Assembly (NCBI RefSeq): GCF_030732005.1
Contig: NZ_JAROCA010000094.1
Coordinates: 1-7,917 of the forward strand
DNA length: 7,917 bases
Source of the DNA: Tigheibacillus jepli
GTDB lineage: Bacteria > Bacillota > Bacilli > Bacillales > Amphibacillaceae
Reading direction: 5' to 3'
Shown here: positions 1 to 6,126 of the stretch, piece after piece
Layout of the letters: every line of letters starts with the position of its first letter
Position numbering within the stretch: the first letter of the stretch is position 1
Notes under the pieces: generated by a model
The model's input: only the letters and a program-made list of their open reading frames with translations
Databases searched by the model: none
What the model was told of the DNA's origin: nothing
Translations under genes and position numbers: made by a program

Positions 1-54
1 TTTTGGGGGAAAATTAATTTTGCGTAATCCTCAATCCTATGTCCTGCTTGAAGT

Positions 55-205
55 TTGAGACATCGCAATTACCTCTATGCAAGTATAGGCAGAAGAATGG
101 GAGTAGACCCCCGGACAGTAAAGAAATATGCCAATCAAGAAGAGTTTAAAAGAAAAGAGAAACAAAAGAGAAAATCCCCAGTGATGGATCCATATGTATA
201 TATCT
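55..205 (+). pseudogene. Remnant of IS21-family transposase (IstA N-terminus)
   Basis: The reading frame encodes a short helix-turn-helix-like stretch (SIGRRMGVDPRTVKKYA), then a Lys/Arg-rich linker and a SPVMDPYV segment. This order (HTH with an R-TVKKY recognition helix, basic linker, then a K/S-LDPY-type motif) is that of the N-terminal DNA-binding region of IstA transposases of the IS21 family. After DPYV the similarity stops: the frame runs about 20 more unrelated residues to a stop near 267. The DDE catalytic domain and the istB ATPase gene are absent, so it cannot be active. No good ribosome binding site or ATG precedes it, and the start given is only the beginning of the open frame (a TTG). 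The right boundary is approximate. The family call rests on motif recall, and a different HTH recombinase fragment is possible. Confidence 0.5.
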
Positions 206-431
206 ATTTTACTACATTTCAATCTGTTTGGACAGAGTGTAGTCTATTGATACATTACATACCGTGATACACAATGTTGTCATTACTAAATCTTTACTGT
301 ACCGATTAATTATTCAAAGAGTATTCCTTCCCATTTAACAGAATACAAAAATACATATCGTTAGAATAATTTAAGTTAAGACATACATATAGTTAACTAA
401 TTGGACAAGGTAGAAAGGGGTTTAAAAGATA
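206..431. other. Non-coding spacer upstream of the cupredoxin gene
   Basis: This AT-rich stretch holds no convincing gene. A 10-base palindrome (TAGTTAACTA, 390-399) lies about 30 bases before the start codon of the following gene. It could be a regulator site, but in sequence this AT-rich a palindrome of that size has little weight. I could not assign a sigma-A promoter with both boxes at good spacing. The left end probably includes DNA beside the truncation point of the transposase remnant. Confidence 0.4.
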
Positions 432-1325
432 ATGGGGACAACATTATATTTGATATTTCTGGTAATCATCCTGCTTTCCTTTATGATTATAGGCAAAACA
501 GTTTACAACAGAAAGAAAATATCCACTATGACTGGTATGATGATTGCAATGACATTAGGAATGAGTGCTGGTTTAATTATAGGCCTTATTCTTGGGATTT
601 TATTTTCCGGCGATTTATTTATATCGACTATATTAGGAATGGTTGTAGGTATGACTGTGGGTATTTTAGCTGGGATACCTGTAAACATTATGGCAGTGTT
701 AGATGGCCTCTTGTCCGGTCTTATGGGAGGAATGATGGGAGCTATGCTTGGAGTAATGATCGCAACGGAATATCGGGAAGCGATTGTTAAAATAATGTTC
801 TTTATATTTTTTACCACAGTACTAATCCTCGTTTATATGATTCATAAAGAGGTGAACAGAAATGAAACTGTTTTTTATCGTAATCCCTTGGTTCCTGTTA
901 CCCTTATTGGCTTGCTATTTTTTGTATTTAGTCAAACCGGTCCCGTCTTTACCGAAACTAATTCCACTGATCAAGAACTTTCCGGGCATAATGAAGGTGA
1001 CAACAGTTTGTTGATTAAGGCCGAAGAATATGATTTTCTGCCAAATAATATTAATATCAAAGCTGGAGAAACTGTAACCTTGTCAATAAAGAATACCGGT
1101 ACCATAGAGCATGACCTAGAAATCATTGGGTTTAATCCGAAGAGTGTTCAGAGAAACTCCTCCCATAATCATGGTGAGACTGCAAATACCATTCATCTGC
1201 ATGCTGTTCCCGGGAAAAAACAAACTGTTACCTTTACTCCCACTGAGCAAGGTGTATATCGTTTTGTTTGCACAATACCGGGGCATAAAGAATCGGGGAT
1301 GCTTGGCACGATGAAGGTTTCGTAA
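432..1325 (+). CDS. Polytopic membrane protein with C-terminal cupredoxin (type 1 copper) domain
   Basis: A 297-residue protein in two parts. Residues 1-168 contain about six hydrophobic segments (roughly 2-21, 33-58, 63-84, 92-111, 119-137, 152-168), with segments 2-4 very rich in Gly and Met (13 Met between 33 and 109). After an acidic/polar linker (172-191), residues 192-297 form a cupredoxin domain that should lie outside the cell. Its likely type 1 copper ligands are H227 (in EHDLEI), C280 and H285 (in FVCTIPGHKESGM) and M290. An extra His cluster (H245, H247, H255, H257) lies in the loop between ligand strands. The ATG at 432 follows GAAAGGGG at 413-420 with an 11-base gap, slightly long but the best start. 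The likely role is extracytoplasmic copper binding or electron transfer; passing copper through the Met-rich membrane part is inference. It converges on the Csp-like gene, and a hairpin separates the two. Confidence 0.82.
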   Translation: MGTTLYLIFLVIILLSFMIIGKTVYNRKKISTMTGMMIAMTLGMSAGLIIGLILGILFSGDLFISTILGMVVGMTVGILAGIPVNIMAVLDGLLSGLMGGMMGAMLGVMIATEYREAIVKIMFFIFFTTVLILVYMIHKEVNRNETVFYRNPLVPVTLIGLLFFVFSQTGPVFTETNSTDQELSGHNEGDNSLLIKAEEYDFLPNNINIKAGETVTLSIKNTGTIEHDLEIIGFNPKSVQRNSSHNHGETANTIHLHAVPGKKQTVTFTPTEQGVYRFVCTIPGHKESGMLGTMKVS

Positions 1326-1424
1326 AAGGTACAAGATAACTTGTTTAGGTTTAAATTTAACACATAATTTGGGTAGATGCCTACATAGTTGATACTATGA
1401 ACCCGATCCTATCCAACATACCAA

Positions 1425-1461
1425 CAGAGTGCAGGAAAAATCTAGCATCTCCTACACTCTG
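1425..1461. terminator. Hairpin between convergent genes, possible bidirectional terminator
   Basis: The arms CAGAGTGCAGGA (1425-1436) and TCCTACACTCTG (1450-1461) pair over 12 positions with one C-A mismatch, around a 13-base A-rich loop. It lies in the gap between the stop codons of the two converging genes, where a shared terminator is expected. Neither side has a strong T-tract, so efficient intrinsic termination is uncertain. Confidence 0.5.
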
Positions 1462-1469
1462 AACAATGA

Positions 1470-1814
1470 TTATCCCACCATTTTACGACATTCTTCAGCA
1501 CACTGTCGGCAGATTGTTGCACATTCCTGGCAATGTGTGTCCTTCATTTGTCCGCACTCTGTTGCACATTGCTCACATAGATTTGCACATACTCCACATA
1601 ATTGAACTGAAAAAGCACTATTACGCGACATAAACGGTACTGCCTGATTACATATTTCAGCACAATCATTCAGTGTTTGAATACATTTAACCCTTGCTTG
1701 CACATCAGGTTCTTGCAAACAAGCTGTCAAACATTCTTCACATGCACGTAGACATTTAAGGCATGCCTCAATACAGGTGTCCATGTTTGTTGGAGACGTT
1801 GATAAAACACCCAT
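1470..1814 (-). CDS. Cysteine-rich four-helix-bundle copper storage protein (Csp/YhjQ-like, DUF326 type)
   Basis: A 114-residue protein with 19 cysteines (14, 18, 21, 25, 28, 32, 44, 51, 55, 73, 76, 80, 83, 87, 95, 98, 102, 105, 109), mostly spaced three or four apart so that they line one face of amphipathic helices. This is the hallmark of the Csp copper storage proteins and of B. subtilis YhjQ, whose helical bundles hold many Cu(I) ions in a thiolate-lined core. There is no signal peptide or Tat motif, so it should act in the cytosol like Csp3, buffering Cu(I). Its length fits the family. The ATG is preceded by AAAGGAGG at good spacing, and a sigma-A-like promoter lies upstream (1872-1900). 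It is divergent from the YdhK-family gene. Binding of another soft metal cannot be excluded from sequence. Confidence 0.88.
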   Translation of the reverse strand: MGVLSTSPTNMDTCIEACLKCLRACEECLTACLQEPDVQARVKCIQTLNDCAEICNQAVPFMSRNSAFSVQLCGVCANLCEQCATECGQMKDTHCQECATICRQCAEECRKMVG

Positions 1815-1871
1815 TTGTCCCCCTCCTTTCTACACTCCATAACAGTTTGCACATTGCATTAATGGCTATAC

Positions 1872-1900
1872 ATTATAAATTGGTAAATATAAATTGTCAT
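1872..1900 (-). promoter_or_regulatory. Sigma-A-type promoter of the Csp-like gene
   Basis: On the minus strand, ATGACA (1895-1900) and a perfect TATAAT (1872-1877) are separated by 17 bases, close to the vegetative consensus. The -10 box lies about 58 bases before the start codon. No CsoR-type GC-rich palindrome or CueR-type dyad overlaps it, so metal control is not visible. Confidence 0.6.
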
Positions 1901-1954
1901 AGAATCTGCAAATAATCTGCACATTTATTGGGGATATTTCTAATGAAAGCAAAA

Positions 1955-1960
1955 AGGAGG
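1955..1960 (+). promoter_or_regulatory. Ribosome binding site fixing the start of the YdhK-family gene
   Basis: A perfect AGGAGG lies nine bases before the ATG at 1970. An in-frame upstream TTG at 1928 would extend the protein by 14 residues, but it has no such site and would put charged residues before the lipoprotein signal. The 1970 start is therefore preferred. Confidence 0.8.
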
Positions 1961-1969
1961 AAAATCATC

Positions 1970-2587
1970 ATGTTGAAATCGAAGAAAACAGTGATAGGAA
2001 CATTTCTGCTTGTGGCAATGTTTACCCTTGTGGCATGTGGAAGTAATAACAATGAAGCAAAGCCAAATGATAGCAAGAATACAGATTCGCAATCTAGTTC
2101 TGAGCAACAATCGAACGATGATGAAATGAATCATGAGGAAATGGATATGGATCATTCTGGCTCTGGAGAAGTTCCCGAAGGATTGGAAGAAGCAAAAAAT
2201 CCAAAATATGAAGTTGGAAGCAAGGCGATTATCGAATCTAATCATATGAAAGGAATGAAAGGGGCTGAGGCCACGATTGTTGGGGCATTTGACACGATTG
2301 CCTACACCATCTCCTATACCCCCACTACCGGTGGAGAAAAGGTAACAAATCATAAATGGGTCATCCAAGAGGAAATTAAGGAAGCCAAGGATGATAAACC
2401 ATTGGAACCAGGGACAGAAGTCACCGTAGAGGCATCGCATATGAAAGGTATGGAAGGCGCAACAGCTAAAATTGACTCAGCCGAAAAAACAACAGTGTAC
2501 ATGGTTGATTATATGCCCACTACCGGTGGAGAAAAAGTTACCAATCATAAATGGGTAACAGAAGACGAACTATCTCCTGTTGAATAG
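1970..2587 (+). CDS. ydhK: YdhK-family lipoprotein with two DUF1541-type repeats
   Basis: A 205-residue exported lipoprotein. Residues 1-22 form a signal peptide (basic N-terminus, hydrophobic core, lipobox LVAC with C23 as the lipidated cysteine). Residues 24-66 are a polar, disordered linker ending in a Met/His/Asp-rich patch (DEMNHEEMDMDH), a plausible copper-binding stretch. Two homologous repeats follow, at about 79-136 and 145-202. Each carries HMKGM-GA near its start and PTTGGEKVTNHKW near its end, the pattern of DUF1541 in the YdhK family. The length matches B. subtilis YdhK as I recall it. The family's biochemical role is not firmly established; the copper genes around it and the His/Met motifs suggest metal binding at the outer membrane face, which is inference. 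A strong hairpin terminator follows directly, so it is probably a single-gene unit. Confidence 0.88.
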   Translation: MLKSKKTVIGTFLLVAMFTLVACGSNNNEAKPNDSKNTDSQSSSEQQSNDDEMNHEEMDMDHSGSGEVPEGLEEAKNPKYEVGSKAIIESNHMKGMKGAEATIVGAFDTIAYTISYTPTTGGEKVTNHKWVIQEEIKEAKDDKPLEPGTEVTVEASHMKGMEGATAKIDSAEKTTVYMVDYMPTTGGEKVTNHKWVTEDELSPVE

Positions 2588-2610
2588 TATACCGAATTAA
2601 CAAGAAATGT

Positions 2611-2644
2611 AAAAGGTATGCATTATTATCCCGCATACCTTTTT
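2611..2644 (+). terminator. Intrinsic terminator of the YdhK-family gene
   Basis: AAAAGGTATGC (2611-2621) pairs perfectly with GCATACCTTTT (2633-2643) around an 11-base loop, and the 3' arm runs into TTTTTAG. It starts 23 bases after the stop codon. The A/T-flanked stem could work in both directions and also overlaps the end of the decayed minus-strand gene. Confidence 0.8.
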
Positions 2645-2952
2645 AGTTTATTATCAGGAGGAACATTCGGATACGCTTCATCATTTATCATCCAGTCCAT
2701 TCCCATTCCTTCTTTTCTCATATCCATTGTTATACTAAGGTCCATCATATATTGACATAAAATCCGTCCTAAAATGGGATTTCACCGCTTACATTTCCTT
2801 CAAAATACGTAATAAATCCCTGAAGCTTTGTCCACTTTTTAACATCTTCTTTAATTTCTCCAAAAATCAGACCAAACCTGTTGATGGATCAAGGCACTTT
2901 GTGCTGTTTCCCCATAAAAACGGAAGCCTATTCCGCCTTCGCTTAGCTTTCA
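2626..2952 (-). pseudogene. Unidentified gene remnant broken by two frameshifts
   Basis: Read on the minus strand, three consecutive frames give protein-like sequence that joins into one C-terminal fragment of about 105 residues. Piece one (about 2950-2850) contains GFRFYGETAQSALIHQQ. Piece two (about 2855-2773) contains KEDVKKWTKLQGFITYFEGN. Piece three (about 2770-2629) contains GRILCQYMMDLSITMDMR and DWMINDEAYPNVPPD, ending at a stop at 2626-2628. The first break is near a run of five T and the second at a run of four T; adding or removing a base or two at each restores one frame. An in-frame stop directly precedes piece one, and I see no start codon or ribosome binding site, so the 5' part is probably missing. 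I do not recognise the family. It may be an unrelated old gene into which the copper genes were inserted. Confidence 0.45.
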
Positions 2953-3012
2953 CCAATAATGTTTAAATAATTAAACTCCTTATTTTTGGTGACGTTGAAT
3001 ACAAATGCAAAC

Positions 3013-3543
3013 TTAATTTAATCGCATAGTTGTAATGCATGTATTGTCGCCATCAAACGTAGAAATCTCAGATGATGATTTTTTACCATCTTGAAAGATT
3101 GTTACACTAAATGTGTCATTACGGGGTAGCCATAAATCAATAAATCCATTGGCTTCTGTTTGCTTCGTTTCATCAAGGATAACATTACCAGCTGAATCTT
3201 CTATATGTACTTCAACGTCTTCTTTAACAAGCTCACCTTGGCATCCCGTTAAACTATGAATATCACAAGGATGTGTTTCATTGATAAATGGGGCAATCGA
3301 TACAAAAAATTCATCATCGGGTAGGTCATAAGTTGTTTGGTTTTTATTCTCATCTGTTACAACAAGTTCGGATGACGTAATTGATGCCGATGCTGCTTCC
3401 ACATTTCCTACACTATAGTCGTGAACCAGTTCTTTGATATCAGTTACATCATCTTTATTTGCTTCATCATTTCCATTTCCATTACTGCATCCCATGAATA
3501 AAGCTGAAACAAGTATCAAAATAGCGATCGTTTTTAATTTCAT
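3013..3543 (-). CDS. cueP: CueP-family copper-binding lipoprotein
   Basis: A 176-residue protein with a lipoprotein signal (lipobox LFMGC, lipidated C19), an acidic linker to about residue 35, and then a CueP domain. The diagnostic block FFVSIAPFINETHPCDIHSLTGCQGE is covered by residues 79-104: C93, H96 and C101 in C-DIHSLTG-C, with a third conserved cysteine C169 near the C-terminus. The 8- and 68-residue spacings equal those I recall for the copper-binding cysteines of Salmonella CueP (96, 104, 172). In Salmonella, CueP is a periplasmic copper chaperone of the Cue regulon. Here the lipid anchor would keep the domain at the outer face of the cytoplasmic membrane. The ATG at 3543 is preceded by GGAG at nine bases. 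It lies downstream of the first multicopper oxidase on the same strand, 228 bases away, so co-transcription is possible but not shown; I found no clear promoter or terminator in the gap. Confidence 0.9.
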   Translation of the reverse strand: MKLKTIAILILVSALFMGCSNGNGNDEANKDDVTDIKELVHDYSVGNVEAASASITSSELVVTDENKNQTTYDLPDDEFFVSIAPFINETHPCDIHSLTGCQGELVKEDVEVHIEDSAGNVILDETKQTEANGFIDLWLPRNDTFSVTIFQDGKKSSSEISTFDGDNTCITTMRLN

Positions 3544-3771
3544 TTTTCACTACTCCATCCATTTGAATTGGGCTACTCTAAGTTATCAATACCGCTTACT
3601 CACGCAGTAGATTGGTTTATGCTTTTGGAGGTTTCGCATTAATAGCCACAAAATTGTATTTAAGCTAATGATAACACGCTAACGGCAGTACTTAACACAA
3701 TCTTTTCAAATCGATCTGTGTCATAGGGCATTATTCTTTGTTGATTATTGACCCGATAAATGAAACATCCT

Positions 3772-5244
3772 TCATTCGCCGACCTTAAACTGACCCATCA
3801 TACCTGCATCTTCATGTTCAAGGATGTGGCAGTGATACATAAATACACCAGAATGTTTAAAGGTAGCAATGACTCTAACTTTTTCGTCTGGATTAACAAG
3901 AACGGTGTCTTTCCACCCTGTTTCATTTGCAGGTGGAGGATTTCCATCACGATCTAAAATTTGAAATTGCACACCATGAGCATGAAAAGGATGAACCGTT
4001 CCATCCATCATCCCCATACCACTTTCATTGGAGATTTCCCAAATTTCGGTGTCATTCATTCTTAACTTTTCATCAATCCTATCCATGTCAAATTGTTTAC
4101 CATTGATATTAACCATGGGGCCCATTCCCTGAAAAACAAATTTTCTTGTTTTCACCGCATCATCAGGATTTATTTTGTCAATGGTAGTTAGTTTGGTTGG
4201 AATGGTATATTCTTTTGGACTTTCACTTTTTGCGGTAAACTTCATAAACTCCGACCCGTTGTTTTCCAATTGAACCGTTTCTCCCTTTTCCAAATCCGAA
4301 AAATCAACAAGAATTTCTGCTCTTTCTGCAGGACCAAGAACTATTTTATTCATTTTTACTGGCTTTCCGAGAAACCCACCACCACTAGCAATTTGATAAA
4401 ATGTCTGGTTATTACTGAAATTTAATTCATAAACGCTTGCATTGGATCCATTCAATAAACGAAGTCTCATCATGCCCCTTGGGACCTCAAAAAATGGATT
4501 GACAGCGCCATTTACAAGCATTGTGTCCCCTTGTAGACCGTTCATAACATCATGCATTCCCAAATCATATTGAAAGGTTCCGTCAGAATTAAACCTTTTA
4601 TCTTGAATGATAAGTGGAACATCATTTACCCCATATTCTTTCGGAATATCCATACGATCAGAAACTTCATCCTCAATCAAGAATAATCCTGCCAATCCTT
4701 TATATACCTGCCTTCCCGTTTCTTGTTCAGGATGGGGATGATACCACAAAGTGGCCGCTGGCTGTTCTATCTTGAATTTTGGAGTCCATGATTCTCCAGG
4801 TTGAATCCCGGAATGTGGTCCTCCATCTTTATCACCATCCACTTCTAGACCGTGCCAGTGAATGGTTGTTATGTCATCCAGATTATTTTTTACTTTTACC
4901 GATACCTCTTCACCTTTTCGAACCCGAATCACAGGGCCTAAGTAATCGCCATTATATCCCATAGTTTCTGTCTTTTTTCCTGGAACAAATTCCTTTGTAG
5001 CGTTCTGAGCAGTTAATTGAAATACCGCTTTATTTGGATCGGGATTACGATCTTTTAATAATGGCGGTATAGGAAGAGGTGATTCTTCCGTTGCAATCGT
5101 TTGATTATCCGCTTTATCAGATGGCTGTTTCATTGATAAATTAGGTAATTGTCCGGGCATTTCCCGACCCTGTACAAAAAAGAGAATGAATACTCCCAAG
5201 ATTATTATGAAACCTGCAATTAAAATACCGAAATTCTTCTTCAT
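3772..5244 (-). CDS. Membrane-anchored multicopper oxidase (CueO/laccase-like)
   Basis: A 490-residue, three-cupredoxin-domain multicopper oxidase, likely oxidising Cu(I) to Cu(II) with reduction of O2 to water outside the cell. All four copper-ligand blocks are present: HWH (H129, H131), HPH (H169, H171), HPFHAH (H418, H421, H423) and HCHILEHEDAGM (H471, C472, H473, H477, M482). The type 1 site is H418, C472, H477 and M482; the other His residues form the trinuclear centre. The length is near that of CueO and CotA. The N-terminus has a hydrophobic segment (about 5-24) followed by QGREMPGQ, with no lipobox and no Tat twin arginine, so it is probably an uncleaved anchor or Sec signal. AAAGGTG lies seven bases before the ATG. 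The small membrane peptide gene ends 56 bases upstream on the same strand and is probably co-transcribed. The exact substrate cannot be read from sequence. Confidence 0.93.
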   Translation of the reverse strand: MKKNFGILIAGFIIILGVFILFFVQGREMPGQLPNLSMKQPSDKADNQTIATEESPLPIPPLLKDRNPDPNKAVFQLTAQNATKEFVPGKKTETMGYNGDYLGPVIRVRKGEEVSVKVKNNLDDITTIHWHGLEVDGDKDGGPHSGIQPGESWTPKFKIEQPAATLWYHPHPEQETGRQVYKGLAGLFLIEDEVSDRMDIPKEYGVNDVPLIIQDKRFNSDGTFQYDLGMHDVMNGLQGDTMLVNGAVNPFFEVPRGMMRLRLLNGSNASVYELNFSNNQTFYQIASGGGFLGKPVKMNKIVLGPAERAEILVDFSDLEKGETVQLENNGSEFMKFTAKSESPKEYTIPTKLTTIDKINPDDAVKTRKFVFQGMGPMVNINGKQFDMDRIDEKLRMNDTEIWEISNESGMGMMDGTVHPFHAHGVQFQILDRDGNPPPANETGWKDTVLVNPDEKVRVIATFKHSGVFMYHCHILEHEDAGMMGQFKVGE

Positions 5245-5300
5245 TGTTTTTCACCTTTTATTCGCTATATTAAGATTGTAAAATAACGGGCCAAATCTTT

Positions 5301-5438
5301 TTATTTTCTCATTGCAAGCTTAACCGCAATATAAACGACAGCTCCAATTACAACTAGGTTAATAATATACCCAATAATTCCAAACCCCCCCATCATTCCA
5401 CCATAACCATTCATCATTCCTCCGAAACCATTCATCAT
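5301..5438 (-). CDS. Small Gly/Met-rich single-span membrane peptide
   Basis: A 45-residue open frame beginning with ATGATG. Residues 1-19 are almost only Gly, Met, Asn, Phe and Tyr in a threefold pattern (NGFGGMM, NGYGGMM, GGFG). Residues 20-39 form one hydrophobic helix (IIGYIINLVVIGAVVYIAV), and the end is basic (KLAMRK), which suggests the basic tail is cytoplasmic and the Met-rich part external. AGAAGGGA lies about ten bases upstream of the first ATG. An ATG just upstream in another frame gives a Trp-rich peptide without a plausible fold. The gene ends 56 bases before the multicopper oxidase on the same strand, and no terminator lies between. I do not recognise a named family. A role in handing copper to the oxidase or holding it at the membrane is inference from Met content and position. 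Confidence 0.65.
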   Translation of the reverse strand: MMNGFGGMMNGYGGMMGGFGIIGYIINLVVIGAVVYIAVKLAMRK

Positions 5439-5632
5439 CAGTGTTCATTCCCTTCTCTTGTTTTTATCCCAAATTCGTCAACACCAATACATGTCTTTAT
5501 ATTTCCCTTATATTAGTCCGGTTTATGCCATGATTTGTAAAGGATCGTTTGCATAAGATAGTCCACTTAGTACTTTATAGCTTTTGGCTGCCGCACGTTT
5601 GAAAAATGGTCACCGACTCTACGTCAAATAAC

Positions 5633-5660
5633 ACCTTTATCTGGGAATCCACATAAAATA
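5633..5660 (+). promoter_or_regulatory. Possible sigma-K-type promoter of the Met-rich coiled-coil gene
   Basis: AC at 5633-5634, a 17-base gap, then CATAAAATA at 5652-5660 match the sigma-K pattern (AC, about 16-17 bases, CATAnnnTA). The predicted start of transcription would fall just before the ribosome binding site at 5673-5679. I saw no competing sigma-A promoter with both boxes. In AT-rich DNA such a short pattern arises by chance fairly often. Confidence 0.35.
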
Positions 5661-5672
5661 TCATCATATGCC

Positions 5673-5679
5673 AAAGGAG
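5673..5679 (+). promoter_or_regulatory. Ribosome binding site fixing a TTG start
   Basis: AAAGGAG lies eight bases before the TTG at 5688. A GTG at 5679 in the same frame overlaps this site and cannot be the start, and no ATG lies at the right distance. The gene therefore most likely starts with TTG. Confidence 0.65.
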
Positions 5680-5687
5680 TGAACATA

Positions 5688-5906
5688 TTGAGTTCATATT
5701 ACCCACATCCCTATCCTTTCCCTTATTACGACATGGGCCGTTCTGAGATGGGTATGCCCGAAATGAGCATGGAGCAAATGAAACAGATGCAACGAATGAT
5801 GATGGAACACATGGAAACGACAAGGCAAATTAAACAAAAGGTTGATATGATCGAAAATCAACTCCATATAATAGAGGAACATATGAAGAGGATGGGACAA
5901 AAGTAA
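5688..5906 (+). CDS. Small Met-rich coiled-coil protein, unknown function
   Basis: A 72-residue protein with three parts. Residues 1-16 are Tyr/Pro/His-rich (MSSYYPHPYPFPYYDM). Residues 17-45 are Met-rich (MGMPEMSMEQMKQMQRMMME, then HMETT). Residues 46-70 are a heptad-like helix (IKQKVDMIENQLHIIEEHMK) that should form a coiled coil. It holds 16 Met counting the start, no Cys, and no signal peptide or membrane helix, so it should be cytosolic or spore-associated. The Met/His content could bind Cu(I). The Tyr/Pro-rich start plus coiled coil also resembles small spore coat or germination (GerP-like) proteins, and a sigma-K-like promoter lies directly upstream. I cannot assign a family. It is divergent from the small membrane peptide and first oxidase, and converges on the second oxidase across a structured repeat. 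Confidence 0.65.
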   Translation: MSSYYPHPYPFPYYDMGRSEMGMPEMSMEQMKQMQRMMMEHMETTRQIKQKVDMIENQLHIIEEHMKRMGQK

Positions 5907-5941
5907 AATAGTTAATCATAAGGACGAACAATATGCGAATT

Positions 5942-6063
5942 AATCGTAAGAAATATATGCATAAGCCTGCGGGAGGAAAGGCCTAGGTGAGACCTCGAAG
6001 TGCGATAGCACGAGAAGGCTCATCAGCCACCCGCGGAAAGCGAAGTATATTTCTGTAGCGATT
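5942..6063. repeat. Bacillaceae-type structured interspersed repeat (imperfect palindrome)
   Basis: The element is bounded by AATCG (5942-5946) and CGATT (6059-6063). Inside these come nested inverted arms: AGAAATATA (5949-5957) with TATATTTCT (6046-6054), GCGGG (5969-5973) with CCCGC (6030-6034), GGTGAG (5986-5991) with CTCATC (6019-6024), and an apical hairpin GTGC-gata-GCAC (6000-6011) extended by CTC/GAG. ATATGCAT occurs at both ends (5955-5962 and 6065-6072). It is clearly more GC-rich than its surroundings. The core (GGAGGAAAGGCC, then CCGCGGAAAGCGAAGTATAT) matches, from memory, a repeat scattered between genes in Bacillus, Oceanobacillus and Virgibacillus. It lies between two converging genes and may serve as a transcript-end structure. 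Confidence 0.7.
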
Positions 6064-6126
6064 TATATGCATCAACTTAAGTTCAGATTTTCCTCTAATG
6101 AGAACACTTTTGACCCAACCTCTTTT

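Noticed and set aside
401..790. Open frame of 129 residues on the plus strand overlapping the cupredoxin gene
   Set aside because: It is an out-of-frame shadow of the membrane-cupredoxin gene, with an unlikely Tyr/Asp/Arg-rich composition and only a TTG start with no ribosome binding site.
1940..2440. Open frame of 166 residues on the minus strand opposite the YdhK-family gene
   Set aside because: It is antisense to a clear lipoprotein gene with repeats and a good ribosome binding site, and its own composition (Cys/Phe/His-rich) is typical of antisense translation.
2204..2575. Near-identical DNA stretches about 195 bases apart, considered as a mobile or tandem repeat
   Set aside because: They coincide with the two DUF1541-type protein repeats inside one gene, so an internal domain duplication explains them.
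5439..5687. CsoR- or CueR-type operator in the divergent spacer
   Set aside because: I found only short AT palindromes; no GC-tract dyad or 19-base-spaced MerR-type promoter with a dyad is present.
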